DNA from: JAWPMT01 sp965267435
Lineage (GTDB): Bacteria > Bacteroidota > Bacteroidia > Cytophagales > Cyclobacteriaceae
NCBI GenBank assembly: GCA_965267435.1
Contig: OZ253960.1
Location: 2,790,001 to 2,854,000, forward strand
DNA length: 64,000 nucleotides
Reading direction: 5' to 3'
Shown here: positions 18,501-25,554 of the stretch, piece after piece
Layout: the number at the start of each line of letters is the position of its first letter
How positions within the stretch are numbered: the first letter of the stretch is position 1
Notes under the pieces: generated by a model
Seen by the model: only the letters and a program-made list of their open reading frames with translations
The model's database searches: none
What the model was told of the DNA's origin: nothing
Made by a program: the position numbers and the translations under genes

Positions 18501-19749
18501 CGCCTTCAACAAATCCCACAGTACCTGCTACTCCGTGGTCGCCTATCACACGGGATACCTCAAGGCCAACTATCCGGCGGAGTACATGGCCTCCGTACTC
18601 ACACACAACCAGAGCAATATTGAGAAGGTGAGCTTCTTCATGGAAGAATGCCGCAACCAGGGCATCAAAGTCCTTGGCCCAAACGTGAATGAATCCGACC
18701 AGCACTTCATCGTCAATGAAGTCGGCGAGATACGCTTCGGTCTGGGGGCGATCAAGGGCACTGGCGAGAGTGCAGTTCAAGCCATCATCGAAGAGCGCGA
18801 CGCCAACGGCCCGTTCAAAGATATCTTCGACTTTTCCTGCCGGGTCAATCTGCGGGCCGTCAATAAGAAATCCTTCGAAAGTCTCGCCAAGGCCGGAGGC
18901 TTTGATTGCTTCGAGAGCTACCATCGTCGGCAGTACGTGGAGACAGATGATGACGGCTCCTCACTCATCGAGAAAGCCATCCGTTATGCCAACAAGATGG
19001 CGCTCGAGGCGGAAAGTCAGCAGGCATCTCTCTTTGGTGGACCCGGCAATGACGACGCACCCGCACTGAAGCCTAAGGCCGGCCACATCGAACCCTACGG
19101 CAAGATCGAGGAGCTGAATATCGAAAAGGAAATGGTGGGTCTATATATCACCGGCCATCCACTGGACGAGTACTCTTTCGAGATGAAATTCTTTACCAAC
19201 TCAAGCCTAGGGGACTTAAAGGATCTGCCGAAGCTGCAGGGGAAAGAAGCCCGGTTTGGCGGAGTGGTGAGTAGCGTGCAGCATCGGACGACCAAGACGG
19301 GCAAACCCTTTGGCCAGATGGTCCTCGAGGACTACAATGACAGCCACCAGTTCTTCCTGTTCTCAGACACCTACTTGAAGTTCAAGAGCTTTCTGGAGAC
19401 AGGATGGTTCCTGTATGTAACCGGCCACGTTGGCAGTCGATGGAATACTGAGGAGCTAGAGTTCAAGATCCGTAACATCGAGTTTCTAGGTGATGTACGT
19501 GAGCGTGCCAAGGGTCTCGAGCTCCGTGTACGCGCTGAGGACGTCAACGACATCCTCGTCAACGAGCTGGAAGAGATCATGCAAAAGCACCCGGGCAAGG
19601 GACTTATTCGTCTCAATGTGGCATCTCAATTTGAGGATCAAAACATCCTGCTGGAGATGACCAGTCGGAAGAATACCGTCGAGCCCAACGGAGAACTCAT
19701 CAAGGAGTTGGAGCAACTCGAGCAGGTGAGGTACAAGGTGTTGACTTAA
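15523..19749 (+). CDS. dnaE: DNA polymerase III alpha subunit with fused N-terminal 3'-5' exonuclease
   Basis: Replicative polymerase of 1408 residues. Residues 1-195 form a DnaQ-like DEDDh proofreading exonuclease: DTET (Asp6, Glu8), HNIEFD (Asp105) and HDAAYD (His169, Asp174). A PHP domain follows from residue ~239 (HLHVHS at 241-246). Then come the polymerase palm with PDIDIDF, the fingers, a tandem HhH region, an OB fold and the C-terminal domain. QASLFG at 1167-1172 fits the beta-clamp-binding motif QxxLF. Typical DnaE is about 1160 residues, and the excess equals the exonuclease. The PHP site has Leu277 where active enzymes have His in TDHGN, and Phe444 where they have His in NDxHY, so PHP metal catalysis is probably lost. 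Confidence 0.96.
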   Translation: MYLIFDTETTGLPHNKTAPLEDLDNWPRLVQIAWQLHNPQGKLLSTGNHIVKPEGFTIPFNAEKVHGISTARALEVGEDLKQVLEKFTEDVAKAQVLIGHNIEFDNKIIGAEYLRTQQDNVLADMPNIDTSVETVEYCQLAGGLGGRLKQPRLIELYEKLFGEGFGDAHDAAYDVDATAKAFFELLKREVVRPYDTTAPADIEYEAPDLDAANFAWIREKSKGMLSETVVEAKDIVSPFCHLHVHSQFSVLQATPDVTEIIAKAKEYEMPAVAMTDLGNMFGAFKFVKAALDNGITPIVGCEFFVAEERTKTKFTKDNPDRRFQQVLLAKNKTGYHNLAKLSSLGYSEGLYGLYPRIDKDLIKEYSEGLIALSGGLRGEVPHLILNVGETQAEEALLWWKDVFGDDFYLEVQRHGLEEEDHLNEVLVQMGRKHDLKFIATNELFYLDQEDSKAHDVLICIKENEKQSTPIGRGRGFRPGLPNSNFFFKTQEEMKETFTDLPEAIENISEILGKIEEYKLERDVLLPAFDIPEEFKDPEDEKDGGKRGENAYLKHLTYEGAKKRYPELTDEIRERIDFELATIENTGYPGYFLIVQDFTSKAREMDVSVGPGRGSAAGSVVAYCIGITNVDPIAYDLLFERFLNPDRVSLPDIDIDFDNEGREKVIEYVVNKYGFNQVAQIVTYGTMAPKSAIRDAGRVMELPLPDTDAIAKLVPERPGTKFSKVFEEVPELEEMKTQTDLPGQVLNQAVVLEGSLRNTGIHACGVIITPDDMTKFIPMAKAKDSELMVTQFDNSVVESAGMLKMDFLGLKTLSIIKTAVENVEKRHGIKIDVDAVPLDDQKTYELYQRGETNGTFQFESPGMQKHLRSLKPDKFEDLIAMNALYRPGPMEYIPDFIKRKHGQQAIDYDLDAMEEFLAETYGITVYQEQVMLLSQKLASFTKGEADVLRKAMGKKKRAVLDEMKPKFINQAIDNGHPEEKLEKIWKDWEAFAAYAFNKSHSTCYSVVAYHTGYLKANYPAEYMASVLTHNQSNIEKVSFFMEECRNQGIKVLGPNVNESDQHFIVNEVGEIRFGLGAIKGTGESAVQAIIEERDANGPFKDIFDFSCRVNLRAVNKKSFESLAKAGGFDCFESYHRRQYVETDDDGSSLIEKAIRYANKMALEAESQQASLFGGPGNDDAPALKPKAGHIEPYGKIEELNIEKEMVGLYITGHPLDEYSFEMKFFTNSSLGDLKDLPKLQGKEARFGGVVSSVQHRTTKTGKPFGQMVLEDYNDSHQFFLFSDTYLKFKSFLETGWFLYVTGHVGSRWNTEELEFKIRNIEFLGDVRERAKGLELRVRAEDVNDILVNELEEIMQKHPGKGLIRLNVASQFEDQNILLEMTSRKNTVEPNGELIKELEQLEQVRYKVLT

Positions 19750-19762
19750 ACTGGGGCGCACG

Positions 19763-19778
19763 GGCCAATACTTTGGCC
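19763..19778. terminator. Hairpin downstream of dnaE
   Basis: GGCCAA (19763-19768) faces TTGGCC (19773-19778) across a 4-nt loop, 13 bp after the dnaE stop. There is no following T-run, so it is at best a weak or mRNA-protecting terminator. Confidence 0.4.
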
Positions 19779-20014
19779 AACGCACAAGCCCCCCTCGCGG
19801 CGGCCTCATAGAGCCTCCCCTCTATCATCGCGCATTGCTGAGGCACTATTCAGCTTCGCCTTTGAAGCCAATAAGCAATCGCTCGACTCCAAGCGTGGCA
19901 ACCAGGCCGAGTAGCCTACACAGTCAAGTCACCTACTTCAGTCTAGTCTAGGCAAGAGGTGACATGATTTTCTTCTAAATTGGGTGTCGACCTCTAGTTA
20001 TAAAAAGCCCAACC

Positions 20015-21295
20015 ATGAAAAAGCTACTTCCCAGCCTCTCTCTTCTAGTGCTTCTGGCCTGTGCTCCTTGCACATCTGATTTATCCGGACCTTTGATTGA
20101 GGCTAGCCCTGAAACTGCAGGGATGTCATCTGCTCGACTGGCACACCTGGACCGAATGGCCACCGAAGCCATTGAGCAAGGTCATATCCCCGGAGCTGTG
20201 GTGTTGGCAGCCAGAAATGGCAAGATCGTCTATCACAAAGCTTTCGGCGCAAGAAATGCGGCTGGCGATCCACTGGTAAAAGACGATATCTTTCGCATCG
20301 CCTCCCAAACAAAGGCCATCACCTCCACGGGCGTCATGATTTTGTGGGAAGAAGGCAGATTCAGACTAGACGACCCAATTTCAAAGTACATCCCGGAGTT
20401 TGAGAACATGTCCATCCTGGAGACTTTCGATGAGACGGACAGTTCGTATACGTCGACTCCGACGGAGACAGCCATTACCATCAGGCACTTGTTGACCCAC
20501 ACCTCTGGCCTTGGGTATGGTGTCATCGACGGCGACCCGAGAATGAAGAAGATCTACGCAAAAGCAGGCGTGACTGATTTGTTTACGACTGAGAATATCA
20601 CCATCGAGGAGAGCGTGAAAATACTTGCCAAGCTTCCCCTGCACCATGAACCCGGAGAGAAGTTTACCTACAGTGAAGGACTGGATGTATTGGGATACTT
20701 CATAGAGGTGATATCGGGTCAGCCGTTCGATGACTTTCTCAGGGAGCGACTCTTCGACCCACTGGGGATGGATGACACGTGGTTTTACTTACCCGAATCC
20801 AAACATGATAGACTGGTAAATATTCAGACTAAAGAAGAGGAGGCGTGGGTCGATTTTCCCGTGACCTTCTATGACCCCGATTATCCAAAAAAAGGAGCGA
20901 TGGCCTTTTTCTCAGGTGGAGCCGGCTTGAGCAGTACAGCACGAGACTACGCTACCTTCCTGCAGATGTACCTCAATAACGGCGAATTGAACGGGGTCCG
21001 CATCTTGAGCCGCACCACTATTCAGTCGATCATGTCCAATCAAATCGGTGATCTGTGGGGAGACGGCGGAGCCTATTATGGTCTCGCCTTTGGTGTATTG
21101 GACGAAAAGGGACAGGGCGAAGGTGGCAGAGGCAGCGTTGGTACGTTTTCCTGGGGAGGATACTTTAATACGCAATACTTCGCTAATCCTGAGGAACAGA
21201 TTGTGGGAATCTTAATGAAACAAACACAAGGCTACTACGGCGACCAGACCGGATGGCAGTATCGACAACTGATAGGGCAAGCCGTGGATGATTGA
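20015..21295 (+). CDS. Serine hydrolase (class C beta-lactamase family) lipoprotein
   Basis: A 426-residue penicillin-binding-fold hydrolase anchored by lipid. The signal ends LLVLLAC, giving lipid-modified Cys16. Catalytic SxxK is S97-Q-T-K100 in the usual context IFRIASQTK. The second motif position reads YSEGLDVLG (Y-S-E rather than Y-x-N), and the C-terminal GTFSWGGYFNT stretch matches the conserved H/W-G-G region. The HLLTHTSGL block is typical of the EstB/LACTB-like esterase branch. It probably cleaves an ester or peptide in the periplasm or at the cell surface; true beta-lactamase activity is not implied. It is flanked by intergenic DNA on both sides, so it is probably monocistronic. 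Confidence 0.92.
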   Translation: MKKLLPSLSLLVLLACAPCTSDLSGPLIEASPETAGMSSARLAHLDRMATEAIEQGHIPGAVVLAARNGKIVYHKAFGARNAAGDPLVKDDIFRIASQTKAITSTGVMILWEEGRFRLDDPISKYIPEFENMSILETFDETDSSYTSTPTETAITIRHLLTHTSGLGYGVIDGDPRMKKIYAKAGVTDLFTTENITIEESVKILAKLPLHHEPGEKFTYSEGLDVLGYFIEVISGQPFDDFLRERLFDPLGMDDTWFYLPESKHDRLVNIQTKEEEAWVDFPVTFYDPDYPKKGAMAFFSGGAGLSSTARDYATFLQMYLNNGELNGVRILSRTTIQSIMSNQIGDLWGDGGAYYGLAFGVLDEKGQGEGGRGSVGTFSWGGYFNTQYFANPEEQIVGILMKQTQGYYGDQTGWQYRQLIGQAVDD

Positions 21296-21583
21296 TCGCC
21301 CATCATCCAAAAGGCCGAAAGCATAAGGCTTGGATGAGGCAAGACTGCGCGGGGCCAGAGGGGCCGAAAGCCAAGTCATGCACCTGCCTGCCGGCAAAGG
21401 CAGGCGAGGAAGCCAGCGTGATGGGATCTAGCGCTGGCCAGTGCGCCCCAAAACCACTGCATCCACCCTTAGGCAAGAGAAATACCCACCCATCGCCCGA
21501 GGTACAGTAAAGTCGCGTGTAAGCGTTATCATTGTCTTCTGGGTTACTCTTTGAGATACCCTATATACCGCCGAGTACCGTTT
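21296..21583. repeat. Structured intergenic DNA with stacked inverted repeats
   Basis: This 288-bp gap holds several inverted repeats. CATCCAA (21304-21310) faces TTGGATG (21330-21336), with an inner GCC/GGC pair. GCCTGCC (21386-21392) faces GGCAGGC (21399-21405). The decamer GGCCGAAAGC occurs twice (21313-21322 and 21362-21371). A 72-codon frame crosses the region, but its composition and lack of recognisable features argue against a gene. The first hairpin is close enough to the hydrolase stop to act in 3'-end formation. The whole may be a REP-like intergenic repeat. Confidence 0.5.
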
Positions 21584-22132
21584 ATGAGAATGATGAGGCA
21601 TCTCTTGGTTATTCTTCTTTTGTTATGGGCTTCTGCTCAGGCAATGAGCCAGCCTCTTGCTGAAATTCGCAAGAGTTTTCACAAGGCGCTGCTGGACCCA
21701 ACGCATGCAGAGGAAAATTATGAATACATTTCTGTCTCAGAAAACAACGACCCCACTGCCATCGCCTATAAAGCTGCGGGGGAAGCACTTATGGCACAGG
21801 CGCACTGGAATCCGATCTCAAAGCTCTCGTATATCAGGAGATATGGACAACTCATGAAAGAAGCGATCGCTGGCGACCCCGAAAATCTGGAAATCAGGTT
21901 TTTGCGATTTGCCGTCGAGTACCAATTGCCCAGGTTTCTGATGATGAGCGACCACGTGATGGAAGATCGGGACTTCATCGTTAATCATATGGAAGATGTA
22001 CACCGCCTGTCCGTCGATCCAGTCTTCGTTCGGTACATCTCGTGGTTTATGAATAGCACGGGGCTGCTGGAACCTGAGCAGCTCACGATGATGGAAAAAA
22101 ACCTCGCATCATTGGGCGAAGAGGGCCGATAA
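21584..22132 (+). CDS. Hypothetical secreted protein
   Basis: A 182-residue protein with a signal peptide (MRMMRHLLVILLLLWASAQA, cleavage near MSQP). The mature part is helical, with a block YIRRYGQLMKEAIAGDPENLEIRFLRFAVEYQLP and a C-terminal EPEQLTMMEKNLASLG. This TPR-like alpha-helical pattern is seen in several small Bacteroidota periplasmic proteins of unknown function. I chose the ATG at 21584 because a TTG start 11 codons earlier would place charged residues before the signal. Nothing around it suggests a role. Confidence 0.7.
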   Translation: MRMMRHLLVILLLLWASAQAMSQPLAEIRKSFHKALLDPTHAEENYEYISVSENNDPTAIAYKAAGEALMAQAHWNPISKLSYIRRYGQLMKEAIAGDPENLEIRFLRFAVEYQLPRFLMMSDHVMEDRDFIVNHMEDVHRLSVDPVFVRYISWFMNSTGLLEPEQLTMMEKNLASLGEEGR

Positions 22133-22363
22133 CGAAATTTTTACCTATATTTCAGGTTCGCAATGAGGAAAAGCTGCGGTCAGCAGCTGGATTCGGCGCG
22201 ATTACAAAACCGACTCATAGCCCTAGGAATACTACTTTTTAGGGGAGTGAGGGCCATGACAAAACGAGGGCCCAACAGCTTCACAAAAGCGTAATTTTTA
22301 AAAAACTACCATGCCCTTCCATCAAATAGGATTGTGGCATAGGATTGCATTAAAGACAGCGAC
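22133..22363. other. Intergenic, no supported gene
   Basis: This stretch of about 230 bp between the secreted protein and the acidic microprotein holds a 43-codon ATG frame from 22163 with a random-looking composition, which I do not accept. Two copies of TAGGATTG (22327-22334 and 22340-22347), each one base off the -7 consensus TAnnTTTG, precede the acidic frame. No matching -33 element is present. Confidence 0.5.
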
Positions 22364-22501
22364 ATGGAAAAATTTGAACGAGATTTTTTAGACTCAGACA
22401 GCCTCGAAATTGATGATGTGCTTGATAGGACATTTTTCAGCTCCCAGCCAGACGACATGCCCGATTTGGAAGATGATGACGTGATATTCACTGATGACTA
22501 A
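22364..22501 (+). CDS. Possible 45-residue acidic microprotein
   Basis: A short frame starting MEKFERDFLD and ending DDDVIFTDD, then TAA. About 17 of its 45 residues are Asp or Glu and it has only four basic residues, so the predicted pI is very low. It has no membrane segment or cysteine. The acidic bias and clean amphipathic start (FERDFLDSDSLEIDDVLDRTF) look like selected protein sequence rather than noise. Highly acidic small proteins can mimic nucleic acid or act as adaptors, but nothing here indicates a partner. Confidence 0.5.
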   Translation: MEKFERDFLDSDSLEIDDVLDRTFFSSQPDDMPDLEDDDVIFTDD

Positions 22502-22735
22502 AGACGGCTTTCGCCAGATCCACGAACTTTAGTTTTAACCCGATCTATGCAATAACCTTCTGACTGCGCAGCCAAATGACTTCAAAATCAAGCACTTAAC
22601 ACCGGTTGGCTCGTCACCATAATGGTTAATTATGCCTCCTCACCTAAGTCCTTGATTTTCTTGCCTTTTAACCGCTCGTACCAAAATCCTATTGCACAGT
22701 TCGGGTTTAATCTTCTTTCATATATAAATATTGCC
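22502..22735. other. Intergenic, nothing recognised
   Basis: This stretch of about 230 bp lies between the acidic microprotein and the SRP RNA promoter. No frame with protein-like composition, tRNA or strong hairpin is visible. A 62-codon frame beginning at 22622 runs into the SRP RNA and is rejected. Confidence 0.5.
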
Positions 22736-22744
22736 TTAACTTTG
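22716..22744 (+). promoter_or_regulatory. Bacteroidota-type promoter of the SRP RNA
   Basis: TAACTTTG (22737-22744) is an exact match to the Bacteroidota -7 consensus TAnnTTTG and places +1 at about 22751, the first base of the RNA's closing helix. TTTC at 22716-22719 is a likely -33 element (consensus TTTG), 17 bp upstream. Confidence 0.7.
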
Positions 22745-22750
22745 CGCCTC

Positions 22751-22841
22751 GGCAAACGGATACGACTAGCTCCCGCTGAATCCCCCAGGTCTGGAAGGAA
22801 GCAAGGGTAGGCGGTTGTAGCGGTGCGATATACCGTTTGCC
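22751..22841 (+). ncRNA. ffs: Signal recognition particle RNA, small (4.5S) bacterial type
   Basis: The RNA scaffold of the signal recognition particle; it binds Ffh and delivers ribosomes to FtsY at the membrane. The near-invariant apical segment GGTCTGGAAGGAAGCA lies at 22788-22803 and differs from the E. coli sequence at one base. The ends pair to close a long hairpin: GGCAAACGGATA (22751-22762) with TATACCGTTTGCC (22829-22841), one base bulged. Length (~91 nt) fits the small SRP RNA lacking an Alu domain. A T-run follows directly and an exact -7 promoter motif precedes it. Confidence 0.95.
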
Positions 22842-22847
22842 TTTTTT
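22829..22847 (+). terminator. Intrinsic terminator of the SRP RNA
   Basis: The 3' strand of the closing helix (22829-22841) runs directly into six T residues (22842-22847), so the RNA's own terminal helix followed by a U-tract can end transcription. The next gene starts 40 bp later. Confidence 0.6.
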
Positions 22848-22887
22848 CCCCTTACCTTTAAGATCATCAATCAAAAAAACTGCTTAT

Positions 22888-23544
22888 ATGAAATTCTTCA
22901 TCGATACCGCCAACCTTGATGATATCCGAGAGGCCTATGACCTGGGAGTATTGGATGGTGTGACTACCAATCCGTCACTCATGGCCAAAGAAGGCATCAC
23001 AGGTGAAGAAAATATCCGAAGTCACTACAAGACCATCTGCAGTATCGTCGATGACAATGTAAGCGCTGAGGTGATCTCTACAGAATTTGACAAAATCATG
23101 GTGGAGGGTCGCGAACTCGCCAAGATCGACGATAAGATCGTGGTAAAAGTGCCAATGATCCGTGATGGTGTCAAGGCATTGAAGGCCTTCACGGCCGAAG
23201 GTATCCGTACCAATTGCACGCTCGTGTTTAGTGCGGGCCAGGCGATCCTCGCTGCCAAGGCTGGAGCGAGCTACGTTTCTCCTTTTATCGGCAGGCTTGA
23301 CGACATCAGCACCGAAGGTTTGGCGCTGATAGAGCAGATCGTGCATATCTACGACAACTATGGTTATGAGACCGAAGTACTAGCGGCTTCGATACGTCAT
23401 ACCATGCACTTGATCCAGTGCGCGGAAGCAGGATCAGACGTAGTGACCTGCCCTCTGAATGTGATCACCAGCCTTCTGAAGCACCCATTGACAGATATCG
23501 GGCTGGAGAAATTCCTCGCGGACTACAAGAAAGGTAACCAATAG
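22888..23544 (+). CDS. Fructose-6-phosphate aldolase / small transaldolase
   Basis: A 218-residue class I aldolase, the length of the FSA/TalC-type transaldolase subfamily (true long transaldolases are ~320 residues). It begins MKFFIDTANLDDIREAYDLG and has the conserved GVTTNPSLMAKEG. The Schiff-base lysine lies in VVKVPM, and CTLVFSAGQAILAAKAGASYVSPFIGRLDD follows in two parts. It transfers or cleaves three-carbon units between sugar phosphates in the non-oxidative pentose phosphate pathway. Sequence alone does not separate transaldolase from fructose-6-phosphate aldolase. I use the ATG at 22888, not the earlier frame opening inside the SRP terminator. Confidence 0.94.
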   Translation: MKFFIDTANLDDIREAYDLGVLDGVTTNPSLMAKEGITGEENIRSHYKTICSIVDDNVSAEVISTEFDKIMVEGRELAKIDDKIVVKVPMIRDGVKALKAFTAEGIRTNCTLVFSAGQAILAAKAGASYVSPFIGRLDDISTEGLALIEQIVHIYDNYGYETEVLAASIRHTMHLIQCAEAGSDVVTCPLNVITSLLKHPLTDIGLEKFLADYKKGNQ

Positions 23545-23589
23545 CCGGCCTTGGTAGTTGATGTAGAGACGAATGCTCTACGATCTACT

Positions 23590-23793
23590 ATGTATATCAT
23601 CAAAGTGAAGGGCAAAGCCAAGATCCCCGATTACATACAGTTGCGGGATGACAGTTTTGTGCTTATTGCTTACTTTAGGGCTGATCGACCCCTGAAGAAG
23701 CTAGAGAAGTATGGACTGGAAGGCAAAGAGGAGCAGCTTCGGGCAATCATTACCGATCTACCCTTTGGGAAGTTGAAGAAACTCGAGATTTGA
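23590..23793 (+). CDS. Small hypothetical protein upstream of ftsE
   Basis: A 67-residue protein from the ATG at 23590; an earlier GTG-type opening 13 codons before lacks support. It has strand-rich sequence MYIIKVKGKAKIPDYIQLRD, then FVLIAYFRAD, and a basic C-terminal half ending GKLKKLEI. There is no membrane segment. It lies 7 bp before ftsE and 45 bp after the transaldolase-like gene, so all three probably share a transcript. I do not recognise the family. Confidence 0.7.
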   Translation: MYIIKVKGKAKIPDYIQLRDDSFVLIAYFRADRPLKKLEKYGLEGKEEQLRAIITDLPFGKLKKLEI

Positions 23794-23800
23794 GCCTATA

Positions 23801-24511
23801 ATGTCATTTTCTCTGGAACCGGTCTTGGAAGTGCTGGACGCTGTCATCTATCAGGAGGACCAGGTAGTGCTAAAAAGCGTCAACTTCACGGTAGGGAAAG
23901 GCGAATTTGTCTATCTCGTAGGACGCACGGGCAGCGGCAAGAGCTCGCTTCTAAAAACGCTCTACGCCGACCTACCGGCCAGTGAAGGGAGTGTCTCCGT
24001 CGCCGGCTTCAACCTCAAAGAAATCACCAACAAAGAAGTACCTTTTCTGCGGCGAAAAATCGGCATCATCTTTCAGGATTTTGAACTCTTTTACGATCGG
24101 ACTGTGTCGGAAAACCTGGAGTTCGTCATGAGGGCCACAGGCTGGAAGGAGAAGAGCAAGATCAAAACCCGAATGGCTGAGGTACTCATGCGTGTCGGGC
24201 TGGGAGCTGTGACTTCCAAGATGCCCCACCAACTATCTGGCGGCGAGCAGCAGCGCGTGGTGATCGCGAGGGCCCTTATCAATGAGCCCCAGATCCTATT
24301 TGCTGATGAGCCCACGGGAAACCTCGACCCGGAAGTGGCGGAGGGTATCTTCCTGCTTTTTCAGGAAATCAACCGATCGGGTACTGCCATCCTGATGGCT
24401 ACTCACAATCACCACTTTATCGAGAAGTTCCCCGCCAGGGTCCTCAAGTGCGAAGAAGGCACTATCAGGGATTCGCAAGCAGAAAACTTCTCTTTGTCTA
24501 ATCCCTATTGA
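23801..24511 (+). CDS. ftsE: Cell-division ABC transporter ATP-binding protein FtsE
   Basis: The 236-residue ATPase of the FtsEX complex, which works at the cytoplasmic face of the membrane and links division to periplasmic peptidoglycan hydrolysis. Walker A is GRTGSGKSS near residue 46, the signature is LSGGEQQR, and Walker B is ILFADEPTGNLDPE. The ATHNHHFIEKFPARVL tail is typical of FtsE rather than LolD. FtsX is not encoded next to it here. Its last 7 bp overlap the converging DUF4097 gene. Confidence 0.88.
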   Translation: MSFSLEPVLEVLDAVIYQEDQVVLKSVNFTVGKGEFVYLVGRTGSGKSSLLKTLYADLPASEGSVSVAGFNLKEITNKEVPFLRRKIGIIFQDFELFYDRTVSENLEFVMRATGWKEKSKIKTRMAEVLMRVGLGAVTSKMPHQLSGGEQQRVVIARALINEPQILFADEPTGNLDPEVAEGIFLLFQEINRSGTAILMATHNHHFIEKFPARVLKCEEGTIRDSQAENFSLSNPY

Positions 24512-25554
24512 GTGAGGCGAACGTCGCCGTGCGTCGAGTAGATGCGTATGATGCGATTGGGATCTCCCTTACCGATACGAGCCTTGTATTCGCTATCGTT
24601 CTTCTCCGTGATCTTTCGAGAAAAATCCATATCCACGCCATAGGATCGCAGTTCAGCAAATTGGAACTTCGCCTCGAACTCCGCAGCGAGGTCGTCATCC
24701 AGATCAATCTCATAGGACCCAAAATTGCCGTCAATGTCTATCAGCGTGAAGCTCGCCAGCACATTGTCGATAGTGAAATTGGAAGTGTGTTTACAGTCTA
24801 GTTTCAAGGCTCCTGATAGTGTCTCGAGACTGAATCCGGTGAACTGCAGGTCCCCCTCAATCACATCTGCCTGGCCGATGGCGATCTCGCCGAACCGGCC
24901 TCTAAGATCCAACTCCTGCACCTCCTCTATCTCTATTTCCGAGTACTCCTGGTCCAATTCCAAAGTGGTGGCATTTTGTAGTGAGAATCGCTCCGAGTAT
25001 CTAAGGATGATACGTCCATCCCGCAGAGAAGTGATTTGGCCATTGCCAAAGGCAATACGAACCTCCCCACCACCCGAAAGCTGCGCCGCCTTCAGGTCTC
25101 CATAAGAAAGGTCAATGTCCACCACCTCACGACGACTATCCAATACAATATCGCCGAAAGAATTGCCGATCTTGAGTCGGTTCGCATCCGGTACTTTCAC
25201 CTCATAATTGACCTCGAATTTCTCGTCGCCTTTGGTATTGATATCGATATTGGTTTTCATCAACAGTCGGTAGCTACTCTCACTGAAATTGACATCAATG
25301 CGATCGAGCATATCCTTCGCACGACTCTCTCGTTTGCTAAAGGTCCTCACCTCAATCTTCACTGCTACCGTGGGTTCGTCCCACGAGGTCACACGCACCT
25401 CGCCAAAGCTGTTGACTATCTCCACGCGAGCATCACCAGGCACCTCGAAGCGCTTTTCGATCGTCTTCGTGACGGCAGGTTGCATCGCTGCCAGCAAAGA
25501 AGAAGCCGCAAAAGCCAGTATTGTACTAGATAAGATCAGTCTCCTCATCTCCAT
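24505..25554 (-). CDS. DUF4097-like secreted beta-rich protein
   Basis: A 349-residue exported protein. The signal peptide covers residues ~1-22 (ending SSLLAAMQ). The mature part is a repetitive right-handed beta-helix-like array, with recurring G-D/E-hydrophobic turns such as NSFGEVRV, NSFGDIVL, RFGEIAIG and NFGSYEID, as in the DUF4097/head-GIN family. It closes the operon of the ECF sigma factor and the membrane coiled-coil protein, overlapping the latter by 29 bp, so it is probably regulated with them. Such proteins are called putative adhesins, but direct evidence is thin. It converges on ftsE with a 7-bp overlap. Confidence 0.8.
   Translation of the reverse strand: MEMRRLILSSTILAFAASSLLAAMQPAVTKTIEKRFEVPGDARVEIVNSFGEVRVTSWDEPTVAVKIEVRTFSKRESRAKDMLDRIDVNFSESSYRLLMKTNIDINTKGDEKFEVNYEVKVPDANRLKIGNSFGDIVLDSRREVVDIDLSYGDLKAAQLSGGGEVRIAFGNGQITSLRDGRIILRYSERFSLQNATTLELDQEYSEIEIEEVQELDLRGRFGEIAIGQADVIEGDLQFTGFSLETLSGALKLDCKHTSNFTIDNVLASFTLIDIDGNFGSYEIDLDDDLAAEFEAKFQFAELRSYGVDMDFSRKITEKNDSEYKARIGKGDPNRIIRIYSTHGDVRLTQ

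Noticed and set aside
21292..21510. 72-codon frame downstream of the serine hydrolase
   Set aside because: It crosses two inverted repeats and a duplicated decamer; amino-acid composition is random-looking and it overlaps the hydrolase stop without a good start context.
22163..22294. 43-codon frame MRKSCGQQLD...
   Set aside because: Random composition and no start context.
22622..22810. 62-codon frame running into the SRP RNA
   Set aside because: Most of its 3' half is the SRP RNA gene itself; no protein-like features.
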